The position numbers and the translations under genes are program-made. A stretch of 64,000 bases of DNA from Desulfosarcina sp. BuS5 (lineage in GTDB: Bacteria > Desulfobacterota > Desulfobacteria > Desulfobacterales > BuS5), in contig NZ_CP087952.1 of assembly GCF_028752835.1 (NCBI RefSeq), positions 2,337,041-2,401,040 of the forward strand, read 5' to 3'. Below the pieces are notes generated by a model, which was given only the letters and a program-made list of their open reading frames with translations, was not told where the DNA came from and did no database searches. Positions 21,856 through 30,039 of this stretch are shown here, piece after piece (positions within the stretch are counted from its first letter, which is position 1; every line of letters begins with the position of its first letter).

Positions 21856-22443
21856 ATGGACCATGAAAACATTTGCACCCTGAAGCTTCTTGAAGAAATT
21901 GAAAAAGGTCATGTACCCAGCCAGCGTGAACTGGCAAAAAAACTGAACATATCCCTGGGACTTGTCAATTCATTTATAAAACGTTTGGCCGCCAAGGGTT
22001 ATTTAAAGCTGAGGACAGTTCCGAAAAATCGAATAAAATATATTCTTACACCAGCCGGAGCTGCCGAAAAAACAAGACTATTTTGTAAATATATTCAATA
22101 TTCGTTTCGGTTTTATAAAAATGCCCGTAAAATTTTCAAAAAAATATTTTCAGGTTTTGAAGCTGAGGGGAATAGACGTGTAATTTTTTACGGCGCAAGC
22201 GATTTTGCGGAAATAGCTTATCTTTCGCTAAAAGAGTCCGGTATTCATTTGGTTACGGTTGCAGATGAGTTGAAAGCAGGAGAAAATTTTTTCGACATAA
22301 AGATAGTAGATCCTGTAAATATAGACTCTTTTGTATTTGATAAAATTCTTATAACGGCAATAGAATCAAGAGATACTGCACTGGAAAAAATTTTAATATC
22401 AGGTATCTCAAACAGCAAGGTTACTATGCCGGATTATAGATAG
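21856..22443 (+). CDS. EPS-associated MarR-type winged-helix regulator
   Basis: 195 residues. The first 75 form a winged helix (VPSQRELAKKLNISLGLVNSFIKRLAAKGYLKLRTV), like MarR-type regulators that sit at the head of exopolysaccharide loci. Residues about 105-195 form a second, Rossmann-like domain (RRVIFYGASDFAEIAYLSL) resembling the sugar-nucleotide-sensing or CoA-binding-like domain fused to such regulators in some EPS clusters. ATG 21856 follows TGAGGTAAAT. It precedes the surface-glycan island and may control it. The second domain is less certain than the first. Confidence 0.75.
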   Translation: MDHENICTLKLLEEIEKGHVPSQRELAKKLNISLGLVNSFIKRLAAKGYLKLRTVPKNRIKYILTPAGAAEKTRLFCKYIQYSFRFYKNARKIFKKIFSGFEAEGNRRVIFYGASDFAEIAYLSLKESGIHLVTVADELKAGENFFDIKIVDPVNIDSFVFDKILITAIESRDTALEKILISGISNSKVTMPDYR

Positions 22444-22549
22444 TGCCTATCCTTAAATAAAGGTTATTTAAAAAAATACATCTAAAAAATCTCAACATCT
22501 CATGCAATCATTTCTTCATAAGGTAAAATTACTAATCAGGAAAAATATT

Positions 22550-23134
22550 ATGAATATTCAAATGCAAAACAACCGAATCTTTCTTGCCATACCCGGCAGG
22601 CGACGGCTTTTAATTTTTTTGATTTTCTTTTTCAGCCTGCTTGCTTTACTCTTTTTGAATGAGGGTATCGGCAGGTGCCAGGGATGGTCGGACATAATAA
22701 TCCGCCTTTTGCCGGACGACTCATTTGCTGTTATAGAGAAAAACAACCAGGCAATAAAAATACGGCATTGCCCCCACCACGACACAAACGGGCGGCTTGA
22801 TGAAGAGCAGTTGATCTATGTCTTGGGGACTATAGATAGAGAAACATGGATCGACCCGGCTAACAAGGCCATTGCCAGGAAACACCTGGAAAAGCACTAT
22901 AATAAGTTTATAAAAAAAGTTATCAAAAAAGGACTGGAAAAACCGGTAATTATTAATTCTGACAGCCTCACCGAACTGGTGGCGCTCCCCCAGATCGGTC
23001 CTGTACTGGCAGTAAGGATTGTTGAGTACAGAAATACTCATTCCAGCTATCAAGCAATTGAAGATATAAAAAAGGTCGAAGGGATCGGTCAGGGAATATT
23101 TGATGCGATAAGATATTATATCAAAACAGATTAA
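22550..23134 (+). CDS. ComEA-like helix-hairpin-helix protein, membrane-anchored
   Basis: 194 residues from ATG 22550 (AGGAAA upstream). A short basic N-terminus and one hydrophobic helix (about 17-38) anchor it; the C-terminal 60 residues are a tandem helix-hairpin-helix (LVALPQIGPVLAVRIVEYR, IKKVEGIGQGIFDAIRYYI), as in ComEA and EPS-locus HHH proteins. The middle region has HCPHHD, a His/Cys cluster of unknown use. ComEA binds DNA at the cell surface; in glycan loci this domain appears without competence genes, so role here is open. A further ATG at 22502 lacks a ribosome site. Confidence 0.75.
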   Translation: MNIQMQNNRIFLAIPGRRRLLIFLIFFFSLLALLFLNEGIGRCQGWSDIIIRLLPDDSFAVIEKNNQAIKIRHCPHHDTNGRLDEEQLIYVLGTIDRETWIDPANKAIARKHLEKHYNKFIKKVIKKGLEKPVIINSDSLTELVALPQIGPVLAVRIVEYRNTHSSYQAIEDIKKVEGIGQGIFDAIRYYIKTD

Positions 23135-23173
23135 TCAGGGGGGCAAGGAAAAATAATCTGATTGTGAGATGCC

Positions 23174-23205
23174 AAAATGTGAAGTTATTTTTTACCGAGC
23201 CCTTA
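23174..23205 (+). mobile_element. Right-arm fragment of the 157-bp MITE family
   Basis: AAAATGTGAAGTTATTTTTT then GAGCCC and TTA matches the right end of the complete MITE (AAAATGTAAAGTTATTTTTG, GAGCCC, TTA at 44111-44141). A weak left partner (GGGGGCAAGGAAAAATAA) lies about 40 bp upstream, so this may be a shrunken copy. Confidence 0.4.
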
Positions 23206-23298
23206 ATTAGTGCTTGAACGAAAACTAAAAACAGATACTATTTCGGGTAGTTAAACATTATTCAAGAAACGAAGATTTTCGAAATGCTGTTAGCATTT

Positions 23299-23360
23299 AG
23301 CCGTTAGCTATTAGCTCAAGGAATTATCTGTTTGATTTTAAAAGCTAACAGCTAATGGCT
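23299..23360. repeat. Inverted repeat AGCCGTTAGCTATTAGCT / AGCTAACAGCTAATGGCT
   Basis: Two 18-bp arms (23299-23316 and 23343-23360) pair with two mismatches around a 26-bp loop, upstream of the DUF4338 gene. It may be a transcript hairpin or a remnant of the element that carried the downstream transposase genes. Confidence 0.6.
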
Positions 23361-23442
23361 CAAAAACCTCAATTTGAAAAATACCCTTAACCTACCGGAA
23401 ATATGACAATTTTAGCTTTTAGTTCAGGCGCTAATTAGGCTG

Positions 23443-24240
23443 ATGAGATTACCAGTAAAAGAAAAAAATGCCATTATCGGTAACCGTTCACGGGCAATAA
23501 TCGTTTATGGTGTTCTTAAAGATATGATCTGCCGAAGCCTGCTGCTTCTTTTGGAATCAAAGGGTTTTATTAAACTGCCTGCCCGAAAATGTACCCCTCC
23601 CAACCCTCTTGCAAAGCGAAAAAAAACATCCTGGGTAATAGTCGATAAAACTCCTGTTCATTGTTCTGTCGAAGACCTGTTTCCTATAAAACTTGACCAG
23701 GTTCGCAGAACTTCTTTTGAGAAGATATTCAATGGTCTTGTAAGTGAGTACCATTATCTTGGTTATACTCAACCAGTTGGGGAGCATCTCAAATATATTG
23801 CATTTTCTCATAATCGCCCTATTGCGTGTTTGGCATGGGGGTCAGCGCCATGGTATATTGGAGCACGAGATCGTTTCATTGGCTGGAGCAAAAAGATTAG
23901 AGAGAACAATCTTCATCTAATCGCCAACAATCTCCGTTTTTTGATCCTGCCATGGGTTCAAGTCCCTTGTTTGGCATCATATTTATTGGCATTGAACCGT
24001 CATCGCTTGTTACAAGATTGGAAAACTTTATATCATCATCCGGTTTATCTGCTTGAAACCTTTGTTGACACAGAGCGCTACCGCGGTACCTGTTATAAAG
24101 CGGATAATTGGATCTGTGTGGGGCAGACAACCGGTCAGGGCAAGCTCAGCAAATCAAAGCAACCACTACTTTCCAAAAAGGCTGTTTATGTTTATCCCTT
24201 GACTAAAAACTTTCGCAGGGAGTTATGTCATGACGCATGA
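23443..24240 (+). CDS. DUF4338 / DruA-like protein in an IS66-type element
   Basis: 265 residues with the DUF4338 pattern (VSEYHYLGYTQPVGEHLKY; CLAWGSAPWYIGARDRFIGW; NNLRFLILPWV; ETFVDTERYRGTCYKADNW). The family is known from DruA of the Druantia defence system and from transposon-borne relatives. Here the direct overlap with an IS66 transposase and lack of other Druantia genes indicate the transposon-associated form, not defence. Biochemical role is unknown; a role in transposition is inferred. Length and ends look complete. Confidence 0.8.
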   Translation: MRLPVKEKNAIIGNRSRAIIVYGVLKDMICRSLLLLLESKGFIKLPARKCTPPNPLAKRKKTSWVIVDKTPVHCSVEDLFPIKLDQVRRTSFEKIFNGLVSEYHYLGYTQPVGEHLKYIAFSHNRPIACLAWGSAPWYIGARDRFIGWSKKIRENNLHLIANNLRFLILPWVQVPCLASYLLALNRHRLLQDWKTLYHHPVYLLETFVDTERYRGTCYKADNWICVGQTTGQGKLSKSKQPLLSKKAVYVYPLTKNFRRELCHDA

Positions 24241-25538
24241 TGAAGCATTGGCTTTGTATAATGCCGGGCTGAAAGTTACGGTCAAAATCCTGTGTGATTT
24301 AAGCAATACTATTGAATTTCAGGAAGAACAGATAAAGGCTTTGGAGGTCAAGGTTGCCAAGCTTTCAAAAAACTCATCCATACATACTAACTGTTTGCCC
24401 TGTATGCGATGGGGAAGTTCATATAATTGATGCGCCTCCTCGTATTATCCAACAAATGGAACTGCCGGAGCTGCCGATAATCAAAGAAGAACATCGTTCG
24501 TATCCGGTATGGTGCGAGAAATGTCAGCAAATTCATTACATGCCTTTTCCTGCTAATATAGTCAAGGAAGGGCTCTTCAAAGAGCGCTTGACAGCCTTGG
24601 TTGCCTATATGAAAAATGTCTGTCATGCATCGTTTTCCACAATCAGAAAATTTATCCGAGACGTCCTTGGAGAAAATGTTTCCCGTGGATATCTGCGAAA
24701 AGTAATTGAAAAAGTAAGTCAGTCCCTGGAAGCGCCATACAGTGAATTGCTCAATCGTTTACCTTTCGAGGAAGCAGTAAATGTCGATGAAACCGGCCAT
24801 AAGGAAAACAAAGACAAGTTTTGGACATGGGTTTTCAAGGCTGAAATGTATGTGCTGTTCAAAATCGACAAGTCCCGTGGATCAAAAATTTTAATTGATG
24901 TTTTGGGTAAAGAGTTCAACGGAGTACTGGGTTGTGATTATTTTTCGGCGTATCGCAAGTATATGAAGGATTTTAACGTTACTATACAGTTTTGTATCGC
25001 CCACTTGATTCGGGACATCCGGTTTTTAACAACTTTGCCAGATAAAGAAACAAAAGCATATGGCGAAAAACTTCTGGATGAAGTCCGAAATATGTTCAAG
25101 GTTATTCATGATCGTGACAATATAATCCCGGAAGACTTCACCAATGCTCTTGAAAAGGCTAAGGCAAGAATTATTACAGCAGCCTTGGAGGATGTTCCGA
25201 GTCGACTGAATAAAGACGGTAAAGAAGAAAAACGGGAAGCCAAAAATATGGCCAACCGATTCCGCAAGCATGGTAAAGAATATTTTGAATTTATCACAAC
25301 TCCCGAAATAGGCCCTACCAACAATGTGGCAGAACAGGCAATCCGATTTATCGTAATAGATCGTTACGTAACTCACGGTACACGCAGTATCAAAGGACGA
25401 AAAAGTTGCGAACGGTTATGGACTGTAATTGCAACATGCGCATTACAAGGCCGATCAGCATTCAATTTTATATTGGAAGCAGTTAAGGCGTACTTCAAGA
25501 ATGATCCCGCCCCATCCCTTATACCTGATACCTCATAG
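24230..25538 (+). pseudogene. IS66-family transposase, frameshifted by internal deletion
   Basis: The first ~50 codons (24230-24380) give the IS66 N-terminal helix ending KLSKNSS, where intact members continue with a Pro/Ser/Lys linker and a CxxC zinc region. Here the linker is missing and the reading frame changes near 24378; the rest (TVCPVCDGEVHII onward) continues in another frame to 25538. The DDE core is intact: VNVDETG, GVLGCDYFSAY and NNVAEQAIR. So a deletion, not a point mutation, disabled it. The protein could still be made by frameshifting, but the linker loss argues against function. Confidence 0.8.
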
Positions 25539-25865
25539 TGAATTTACGATAGGAATCCCTCGGAATCAGTCTATTAAAAAACCTGGAGTTGATTTGACAT
25601 TCCGCCACTGCGTGATCGACTGGCCACTGATTTCGAATATTCCGTGTATATTTCGCAGAGGACAATCATAGGTGATGCGCTTATTCTTACACTGATCATG
25701 AAATGAGAACGAGATTTCCTAAGTAGTGATCAAATGCAAGAATTTCTTTTTTTGTCTCTTTATAATCCAACATCCTCATCAAAGATGAATCGGTAGGCGT
25801 AGTAGTATATCCCTAAGATTTTTTCATCCTTGAAGACAGCGATACTATATACCGTTTATTCATAG
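25539..25865. other. No gene recognised
   Basis: 327 bp between the IS66 transposase and a TumE-like fragment. Short frames on both strands carry stops and show no family I recognise. It may contain the outer end of the IS66-type element and the lost 5' part of the TumE-like gene. Confidence 0.4.
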
Positions 25866-26219
25866 GCCCAACCATTTCCTGCCATTCCAATATTTGAAGG
25901 GGGCATTTATACCCGTGAACGGTTACAATCTTTTCATGTTTCTCTCTATGATCAAGAAGGAGAGAGGCTTCGGTTTAAGGCGCAATTAACGTTCACGAAC
26001 GACTCGAAGCTCTTCATAAAAGAATATGTTTTTGAAAATAAAGAGAGAAAGTATGCTTATCATTGGACAGATACCTCTGGAAATCTAATCTGTCATTGGG
26101 ACAATGCAAATCATTGGCCAGGTATTTCGACTTCTCCGCACCACAAACATACTGGAAATAAGGAAAATGCCCTGAATTCCAGGAAGGAAAAATTTTTCTT
26201 GACAGAGATGAATATTTGA
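25866..26219 (+). pseudogene. TumE-like (DUF6516) toxin fragment fused to a transposase tail
   Basis: The frame opens after a stop at 25863 and has no start codon. It encodes a TumE-like core: a VSLYDQEGERLRFKAQL strand, FIKEYVFENKERKYAYHW, then WDNANHWPGISTSPHHKH, the Trp-Asp-Asn...His-His-Lys-His ending of that toxin family. After ALNSRKEKF the sequence becomes the 3' end shared with the REP transposase at 27900-27992. So an N-terminally truncated toxin has been joined to a repeat at the C-terminus. Non-functional most likely. Confidence 0.6.
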
Positions 26220-26262
26220 AAGTAATATTGCAAATAAACTAAATAGCAAACAACGTCCCCTA
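26165..26262 (+). repeat. Short copy of the transposase 3'-end block
   Basis: From CCCTGAATTCCAGG the sequence jumps to GGAAAAATTTTTCTTGACAG and runs through AATAGCAAACAACGTCCCCTA, identical by eye to the 3' end of the transposase gene at 27900-27992 but with its middle missing. Other copies end at 32115 and 33905. Confidence 0.7.
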
Positions 26263-26293
26263 TTATCCCTCTACTATTTAAGGAGATGGAACC

Positions 26294-26674
26294 ATGAAAG
26301 GTATGAAAGCAAAGAGGGTAAGATTTAAGATTGGTAGTTTATGGGAAAGTCCGGCACTACATATACTATTAACCGAAGAAAACGATGTGGTTGTTGCCCG
26401 CTGTCTGGATTTTACAGTTTCTTCCCACGGTAAAGATGATAAAGATGCTTTAAAAGCATTAGCTGATTCCATAAAGGAATATGTTTTAACCGCGGTAGAA
26501 CACGATGCTGTTAATACAATTTTTGACCCAGCGCATGGCAAATATTGGAGGATGTATAACGAATTGGAAACCAAACAGTCCTCCAAAAGTCTGGAGATGT
26601 CTATAAAAAAATCATTAATGTCTATTCCCAATGATAATCTCCAGCAATCAACTGCCGAAATAAACTATGCCTAA
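26294..26674 (+). CDS. hicB: HicB-like antitoxin
   Basis: 126 residues with the HicB-type partial RNase-H-like fold: LHILLTEENDVVVARCLDFTVSS, then helix DALKALADSIKEYVLTAVE. The remainder is charged and lacks an obvious DNA-binding helix, unlike some HicB. It overlaps the next gene by 8 bp, a normal toxin-antitoxin arrangement although here the antitoxin comes first. ATG 26294 follows AAGGAGATGG. HicB normally binds and blocks HicA and represses the operon. Confidence 0.7.
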   Translation: MKGMKAKRVRFKIGSLWESPALHILLTEENDVVVARCLDFTVSSHGKDDKDALKALADSIKEYVLTAVEHDAVNTIFDPAHGKYWRMYNELETKQSSKSLEMSIKKSLMSIPNDNLQQSTAEINYA

Positions 26675-26885
26675 GCCGTTAGAATTAAGGAAAGTAATAA
26701 AAGTACTCAAGAGATACAGCGTTGTTTATATGACAGGCAAAGGCAGGCACCCTAAGTTTTATGATTCTGAGACACATAAGACTTACCCCATTAAATCACA
26801 TGGCAAAAAGACGCTTATTTTGTCATATGCACTTGATGATCTGATAGAAAAATTTGATCTACCTGCAGACGTTTTTGATAGATAA
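26667..26885 (+). CDS. hicA: HicA-like mRNA interferase toxin
   Basis: 72 residues with the double-stranded RNA-binding-like HicA fold: KVIKVLKRYSVVYMTGKGRHPKFYDSETHKTYPIKSHGKKTLI. The GRHPKF His corresponds to the catalytic His of the family (usually G-S-H-x-x-Y/F). HicA cleaves mRNA when free of HicB. Starts inside the end of the antitoxin gene and ends 4 bp before a transposase start. Confidence 0.75.
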   Translation: MPKPLELRKVIKVLKRYSVVYMTGKGRHPKFYDSETHKTYPIKSHGKKTLILSYALDDLIEKFDLPADVFDR

Positions 26886-26889
26886 CTTT

Positions 26890-27972
26890 ATGCCACGCCA
26901 AGCCAGACTTGATGCCCCCGGTGTCCTTCAACATGTAATGGCACGGGGAATTGAACGCAGCAAAATCTTTTGTGATGATAAAGATCGCTCTTCCTTTCTG
27001 GAACGACTTGCTGTGATTCTTGAGGAAACACAAACCCAATGTTACGCATGGGCATTGATCCCGAACCACTTTCATCTGCTTTTACGTACTGGCCCGACGC
27101 CGCTTAGCACCGTGATGCGTCGACTTATGACCGGATATGCAGTAACATTCAATATTCGTCATCGGCGAAGCGGGCATCTTTTCCAGAATCGTTATAAATC
27201 TGTTGTCTGTGAAGAAGACCCTTATCTGCAGGAACTGATTCGTTACATTCATCTCAACCCGCTCAGAGCAAAGCTGGTCAAGGATCTGAAAGAGTTAGAC
27301 AAGTATCTTTGGACTGGCCATAGCGCTTTGTTGGGGAAAAGAAAAAACCCGCTCATCCCAAAACAAGCAGATCAACCAAATAGAAAATCCGTAATCCCCA
27401 ATCCGAAATCCGAAATGAGTTTGGCCGAGAGGACAATTCAGGACGTTCTTCGATATTTCGGCGAAAGCTTTAAGGTTGCTCGCAGAAGGTACCGCCAGTT
27501 TGTTAAGAATGGAATAGATCAAGGAAAATGCCCTGAATTCCAGGGAGGTGGCCTGGTCAGGAGTGCCGGTGGAGAAAAAGCAGGCCTTCTCGGACGAAGG
27601 AAGGAAGAACGCGAAAAGGGAGACCAGCGAATTTTGGGTAGTGGTGATTTTGTGGGTGATGTTTTAAGGAAAGCTGGAGAACAGCTTGAAAGTATGACGA
27701 AAAAAAGGATGTCCCTGGATGAGATAATAGCCATTGTGGCTAATTCAACAGAAACATCCATCGAAGATTTAAAATCCACTGGTCGAAAGAGAAAGCTTGC
27801 CCATGCTCGTGCGGTGATAGCTTATGTAGCGATCAGGAATTTGGGATATATGGGTATTGAGGTGGCTGAAGCTTTATCGTTGAGTCCCTCGACAGTCAGT
27901 CAAAATGTCGAGAAAGGAAAAATTTTTCTTGACAGAGATGAAGATTTGAAAGTAATATTGCAAATAAACTAA
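26890..27972 (+). CDS. REP-associated tyrosine transposase (Y1) with DnaA-like C-terminal domain
   Basis: 360 residues. The N-terminal half is a Y1 HUH transposase: MPRQARLDAPGVLQHVMARG opening, PNHFHLLL metal-binding HUH motif (His-Phe-His), GHLFQNRYKS, and YIHLNPLRA with the catalytic Tyr. Residues about 270-355 resemble the DnaA C-terminal helix-turn-helix (MSLDEIIAIVANSTETSIEDLKS, then RARAVIAY-type helix and LSPSTVSQNVEKG), found in many of these proteins. ATG 26890 is used, because upstream codons are not family-like. It is the only transposase of this kind here that looks complete. Its 3' end is copied at several places. Confidence 0.88.
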   Translation: MPRQARLDAPGVLQHVMARGIERSKIFCDDKDRSSFLERLAVILEETQTQCYAWALIPNHFHLLLRTGPTPLSTVMRRLMTGYAVTFNIRHRRSGHLFQNRYKSVVCEEDPYLQELIRYIHLNPLRAKLVKDLKELDKYLWTGHSALLGKRKNPLIPKQADQPNRKSVIPNPKSEMSLAERTIQDVLRYFGESFKVARRRYRQFVKNGIDQGKCPEFQGGGLVRSAGGEKAGLLGRRKEEREKGDQRILGSGDFVGDVLRKAGEQLESMTKKRMSLDEIIAIVANSTETSIEDLKSTGRKRKLAHARAVIAYVAIRNLGYMGIEVAEALSLSPSTVSQNVEKGKIFLDRDEDLKVILQIN

Positions 27973-27999
27973 ATAGCAAACAACGTCCCCTATTCCGTC

Positions 28000-28023
28000 C
28001 CTATGTATGGTGTCCCCTGAATT
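28000..28023 (+). repeat. REP-like end TATGGTGTCCCCTGAATTCC
   Basis: TATGTATGGTGTCCCCTGAATTC lies behind the transposase and matches the right ends of the defective derivatives at 30510, 31838, 42320 and 47297. It may be the REP target of this transposase. Confidence 0.7.
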
Positions 28024-28043
28024 CCGCAAAAGGAGCAATCAAT

Positions 28044-28274
28044 ATGCAGGCCATGAAAAGAATTGTTAAAAGTGATACAGCCGAGATAACAATAAAAATA
28101 CCCGAAGAATTCAAAGGCAAAGAAATAGAAATTATTATTTTGCCTCTTGAAAGCACTAAAAATATTTTTACTAAAGTTAGCAAAAAAGAAAGATTGAGAG
28201 GACTATTTTCCGTTTCTAAAGGGGTGTTACCTGCTGATTATAAATTTGACAGGGAAGAAGCTCATGAAAGATGA
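28044..28274 (+). CDS. Small antitoxin, partner of PIN toxin
   Basis: 76 residues, start after AAAAGGAG. The first half (AEITIKIPEEFKGKEIEIIILPL) is a beta-rich, AbrB/DUF2281-like stretch; the second half is charged and could wrap the toxin. It overlaps the following PIN gene by 11 bp. Assignment as antitoxin rests on size and position. Confidence 0.65.
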   Translation: MQAMKRIVKSDTAEITIKIPEEFKGKEIEIIILPLESTKNIFTKVSKKERLRGLFSVSKGVLPADYKFDREEAHER

Positions 28275-28680
28275 AATTTTTATAGATTCAAACATCTTAA
28301 TTTACTCTGTTTCACAAAATCTGTCAAAATGTCAGACATCAAGAGAACTATTGTTGAAGCATGTTGACAGGATAACAGTAAGCTCTCAAGTGATCAATGA
28401 GTTTATAAATGTATGTATTAAGAAAAGCATATTGGATTTAAGTGATACATTTGAAAAATCAAATGAATTTATGGAGATTTTCAGATTTGCTGTAATTACA
28501 AAGAGTGACATAAGGTTGTCAATGGATATTAAAAAGAGATATAAATTTTCCTATTGGGACAGTCTCATTATAGCATCAGCTTTGGAAAACAATTGTTCAA
28601 TTCTCTATTCGGAAGACATGCAACATAGCCAGGTTATAGAAAATAATTTGAAGATTATAAATCCTTTTGAAATGGGTTGA
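28264..28680 (+). CDS. PIN-domain RNase toxin (VapC-like)
   Basis: 138 residues from ATG 28264 with the PIN acid set: IFIDSNILIY (Asp), NEFIN (Glu), SYWDSLIIASALE (Asp) and ILYSEDMQHSQ (Asp). PIN toxins cleave RNA using Mg2+. The start lies inside the antitoxin gene. All four expected acidic positions are present, so it should be active. Confidence 0.82.
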   Translation: MKDEIFIDSNILIYSVSQNLSKCQTSRELLLKHVDRITVSSQVINEFINVCIKKSILDLSDTFEKSNEFMEIFRFAVITKSDIRLSMDIKKRYKFSYWDSLIIASALENNCSILYSEDMQHSQVIENNLKIINPFEMG

Positions 28681-28751
28681 AAGGGCGCTGGGTATGGGCT
28701 TGGGGTGACAAAGGATGATGGGGTGGTTGAACAGAATCGGGGGCTTTTTTT

Positions 28752-28819
28752 GAGTCTGCGAGTCAAAGAGTCATGAGTCGTTGTGACTCTTAGAATCCCG
28801 ACTCTCCGACTCCCGACTC
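28752..28819. repeat. Four GAGTC followed by four GACTC
   Basis: GAGTC occurs at 28752, 28760, 28768 and 28775, and its complement GACTC at 28784, 28800, 28808 and 28815, giving a palindromic array of short clustered words just upstream of the pseudogene at 28835. It can fold as a hairpin with many registers. Confidence 0.75.
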
Positions 28820-28834
28820 TAAGGAGATACATGA

Positions 28835-29120
28835 ATGTTCAGAGACAAAACACTTCTTATAACGGGTGGTACCGGTACCTTTGGTAATGCTGTTTTACAG
28901 GCATTTCTTGATACAGGCATAAAAGAAATCCGTATTTTTTCCCGTGATGAAAAAAAGCAGGATGACACGCGCAAGGAACATGCTGATTCAAAGTTGAAAT
29001 TTTATATCGGCAATGTCCGTGATTCAAGCAGCCTGCGGGATGCAATGACCGGAGTTGATTTTATGTTCCATGCAGCAAGCTTTGAAGCAGGTGCCGTCTT
29101 GTGAGTTTTTTCATTTGACT
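28835..29120 (+). pseudogene. UDP-GlcNAc 4,6-dehydratase/epimerase (PseB/CapE-like), broken
   Basis: The first 80 residues (KTLLITGGTGTFGNAVLQAFL; IRIFSRDEKKQDDTRK; LKFYIGNVRD; GVDFMFHAA) closely fit PseB/CapE-type dehydratases that start nonulosonate or capsule sugars. After HAA the frame shifts: the alternative frame reads ALKQVPSCEFF, the expected family continuation, then the similarity ends near 29116. So the gene has a one-base frameshift and has lost its C-terminal three quarters. It is the first sign of nonulosonate genes in the island. Confidence 0.8.
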
Positions 29121-29141
29121 TATCAGGGGATGGCGGGTAGT

Positions 29142-29171
29142 CTGTATGCAATTAATACAATTACATACAGA
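29142..29171. promoter_or_regulatory. Possible toxin-antitoxin operator
   Basis: TCTGTATG and CATACAGA form a perfect 8-bp inverted repeat with a 15-bp AT-rich centre, 23 bp upstream of the antitoxin start at 29194. Position and symmetry suit autoregulation by a ribbon-helix-helix antitoxin. Confidence 0.4.
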
Positions 29172-29193
29172 ACGTAAGGACGAGGTGAACATT

Positions 29194-29496
29194 ATGGCTA
29201 AGACCGTAACTACGCGTTTAGCCGATGGGTATGTTAAAAAAATCGATGAAATGGCCGCGCGAAAAGGTATTGACCGTTCGGCCTTATTGCGATCCTTTTT
29301 TCTCGGTGCCTTAAAAGAACATACTATACGTGATTCTCTGGAAGACTATAAGGCCGGCGCAACAACCCTCTGGGAGGCAGCTCAGCGCTGTAATCTGTCG
29401 CTCTGGGAAATGATTCGGGAAGTAAAACGCGCTCACATTCATACTTCCTATGACTTGAAAGAATTCGAAAAGGACTTGAGGGCGCTCAATGGATAG
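29194..29496 (+). CDS. Ribbon-helix-helix / UPF0175-like antitoxin
   Basis: 100 residues from ATG 29194 (GAGG upstream; an upstream in-frame ATG at 29146 sits in the inverted repeat). The start KTVTTRLADGYVKKIDEMAARKGIDRSALLRSFF looks like a CopG-type ribbon-helix-helix; a second helical part (AGATTLWEAAQRCNLSLWEMIREVKR) resembles UPF0175. It overlaps the PIN-like gene by 8 bp. DNA-binding antitoxin that probably represses its own operon. Confidence 0.7.
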   Translation: MAKTVTTRLADGYVKKIDEMAARKGIDRSALLRSFFLGALKEHTIRDSLEDYKAGATTLWEAAQRCNLSLWEMIREVKRAHIHTSYDLKEFEKDLRALNG

Positions 29497-29998
29497 GGTC
29501 GTTTCCAACGCCACGCCACTCATATATTTAGCCAAGGCAAATCAACTGAGCCTTCTCCAGGGTATGGTCAAGCAGGTATTTATCCCTGAAGCTGTCTACC
29601 GGGAAGTAGTCATTGAAGGCAAGCGTCTGGGAGAAAAAGATGCTTATAGTGTTGAAAGAGCTATCAAACAAGGGTGGATGGTAGTTCAAGGTATCAAGAT
29701 TATCTATCCTGTTGAGATCATAATCCATCCTGGCGAGGCAGAAGTTATCTCTCTGGCCAAAGAAAAAGGGATTGAAGTAGTGCTCATTGATGACGCCAAG
29801 GGCAGAGCTGCTTCTGAACTGGCAGACCTCAGACCTGTCGGCACTCTGTGGTTGATCTTGAAGGCTGTCAAAAATCACTTACTTAACTTTGATCAATTTT
29901 TGTCTACCCTTGAGGATATTGTTAAGTCTGGATTTTATCTCAAAGAAGAAGTTTATCTAAAAGCTGTTCGCAAGGCCAGGGACTTATCCGGCAATTAA
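29489..29998 (+). CDS. DUF3368 PIN-like toxin
   Basis: 169 residues with the DUF3368 layout: VVSNATPLIYLAKANQL opening, IPEAVYREVV, GEAEVISLAKEKGIEVVLIDDAKGRAASE. This is a PIN relative with Asn/Asp acidic residues retained (IDDAKGR). It is usually paired with UPF0175 antitoxins, as here. Ends cleanly before the transposase derivative at 30040. A disabled copy of the same pair type is at 44297-44741. Confidence 0.8.
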   Translation: MDRVVSNATPLIYLAKANQLSLLQGMVKQVFIPEAVYREVVIEGKRLGEKDAYSVERAIKQGWMVVQGIKIIYPVEIIIHPGEAEVISLAKEKGIEVVLIDDAKGRAASELADLRPVGTLWLILKAVKNHLLNFDQFLSTLEDIVKSGFYLKEEVYLKAVRKARDLSGN

Positions 29999-30039
29999 AA
30001 CAACCCCCGGTACCATACAGAATCGGAAGCTTTTTTTTA

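Larger units (their letters stand above)
23443..25538 (+). mobile_element. IS66-type element with a DUF4338 (DruA-like) gene
   Basis: Two overlapping co-directional genes, a DUF4338 protein and an IS66 transposase, form one unit: the second start lies 11 bp inside the first gene. I could not find convincing terminal inverted repeats, so only the gene span is given. The transposase gene is frameshifted, so the element is probably immobile by itself. Confidence 0.6.

Noticed and set aside
23443-24240. Druantia anti-phage system
   Set aside because: Only the DruA-like gene is present and it is paired with an IS66 transposase; no DruE helicase or other Druantia gene is nearby.
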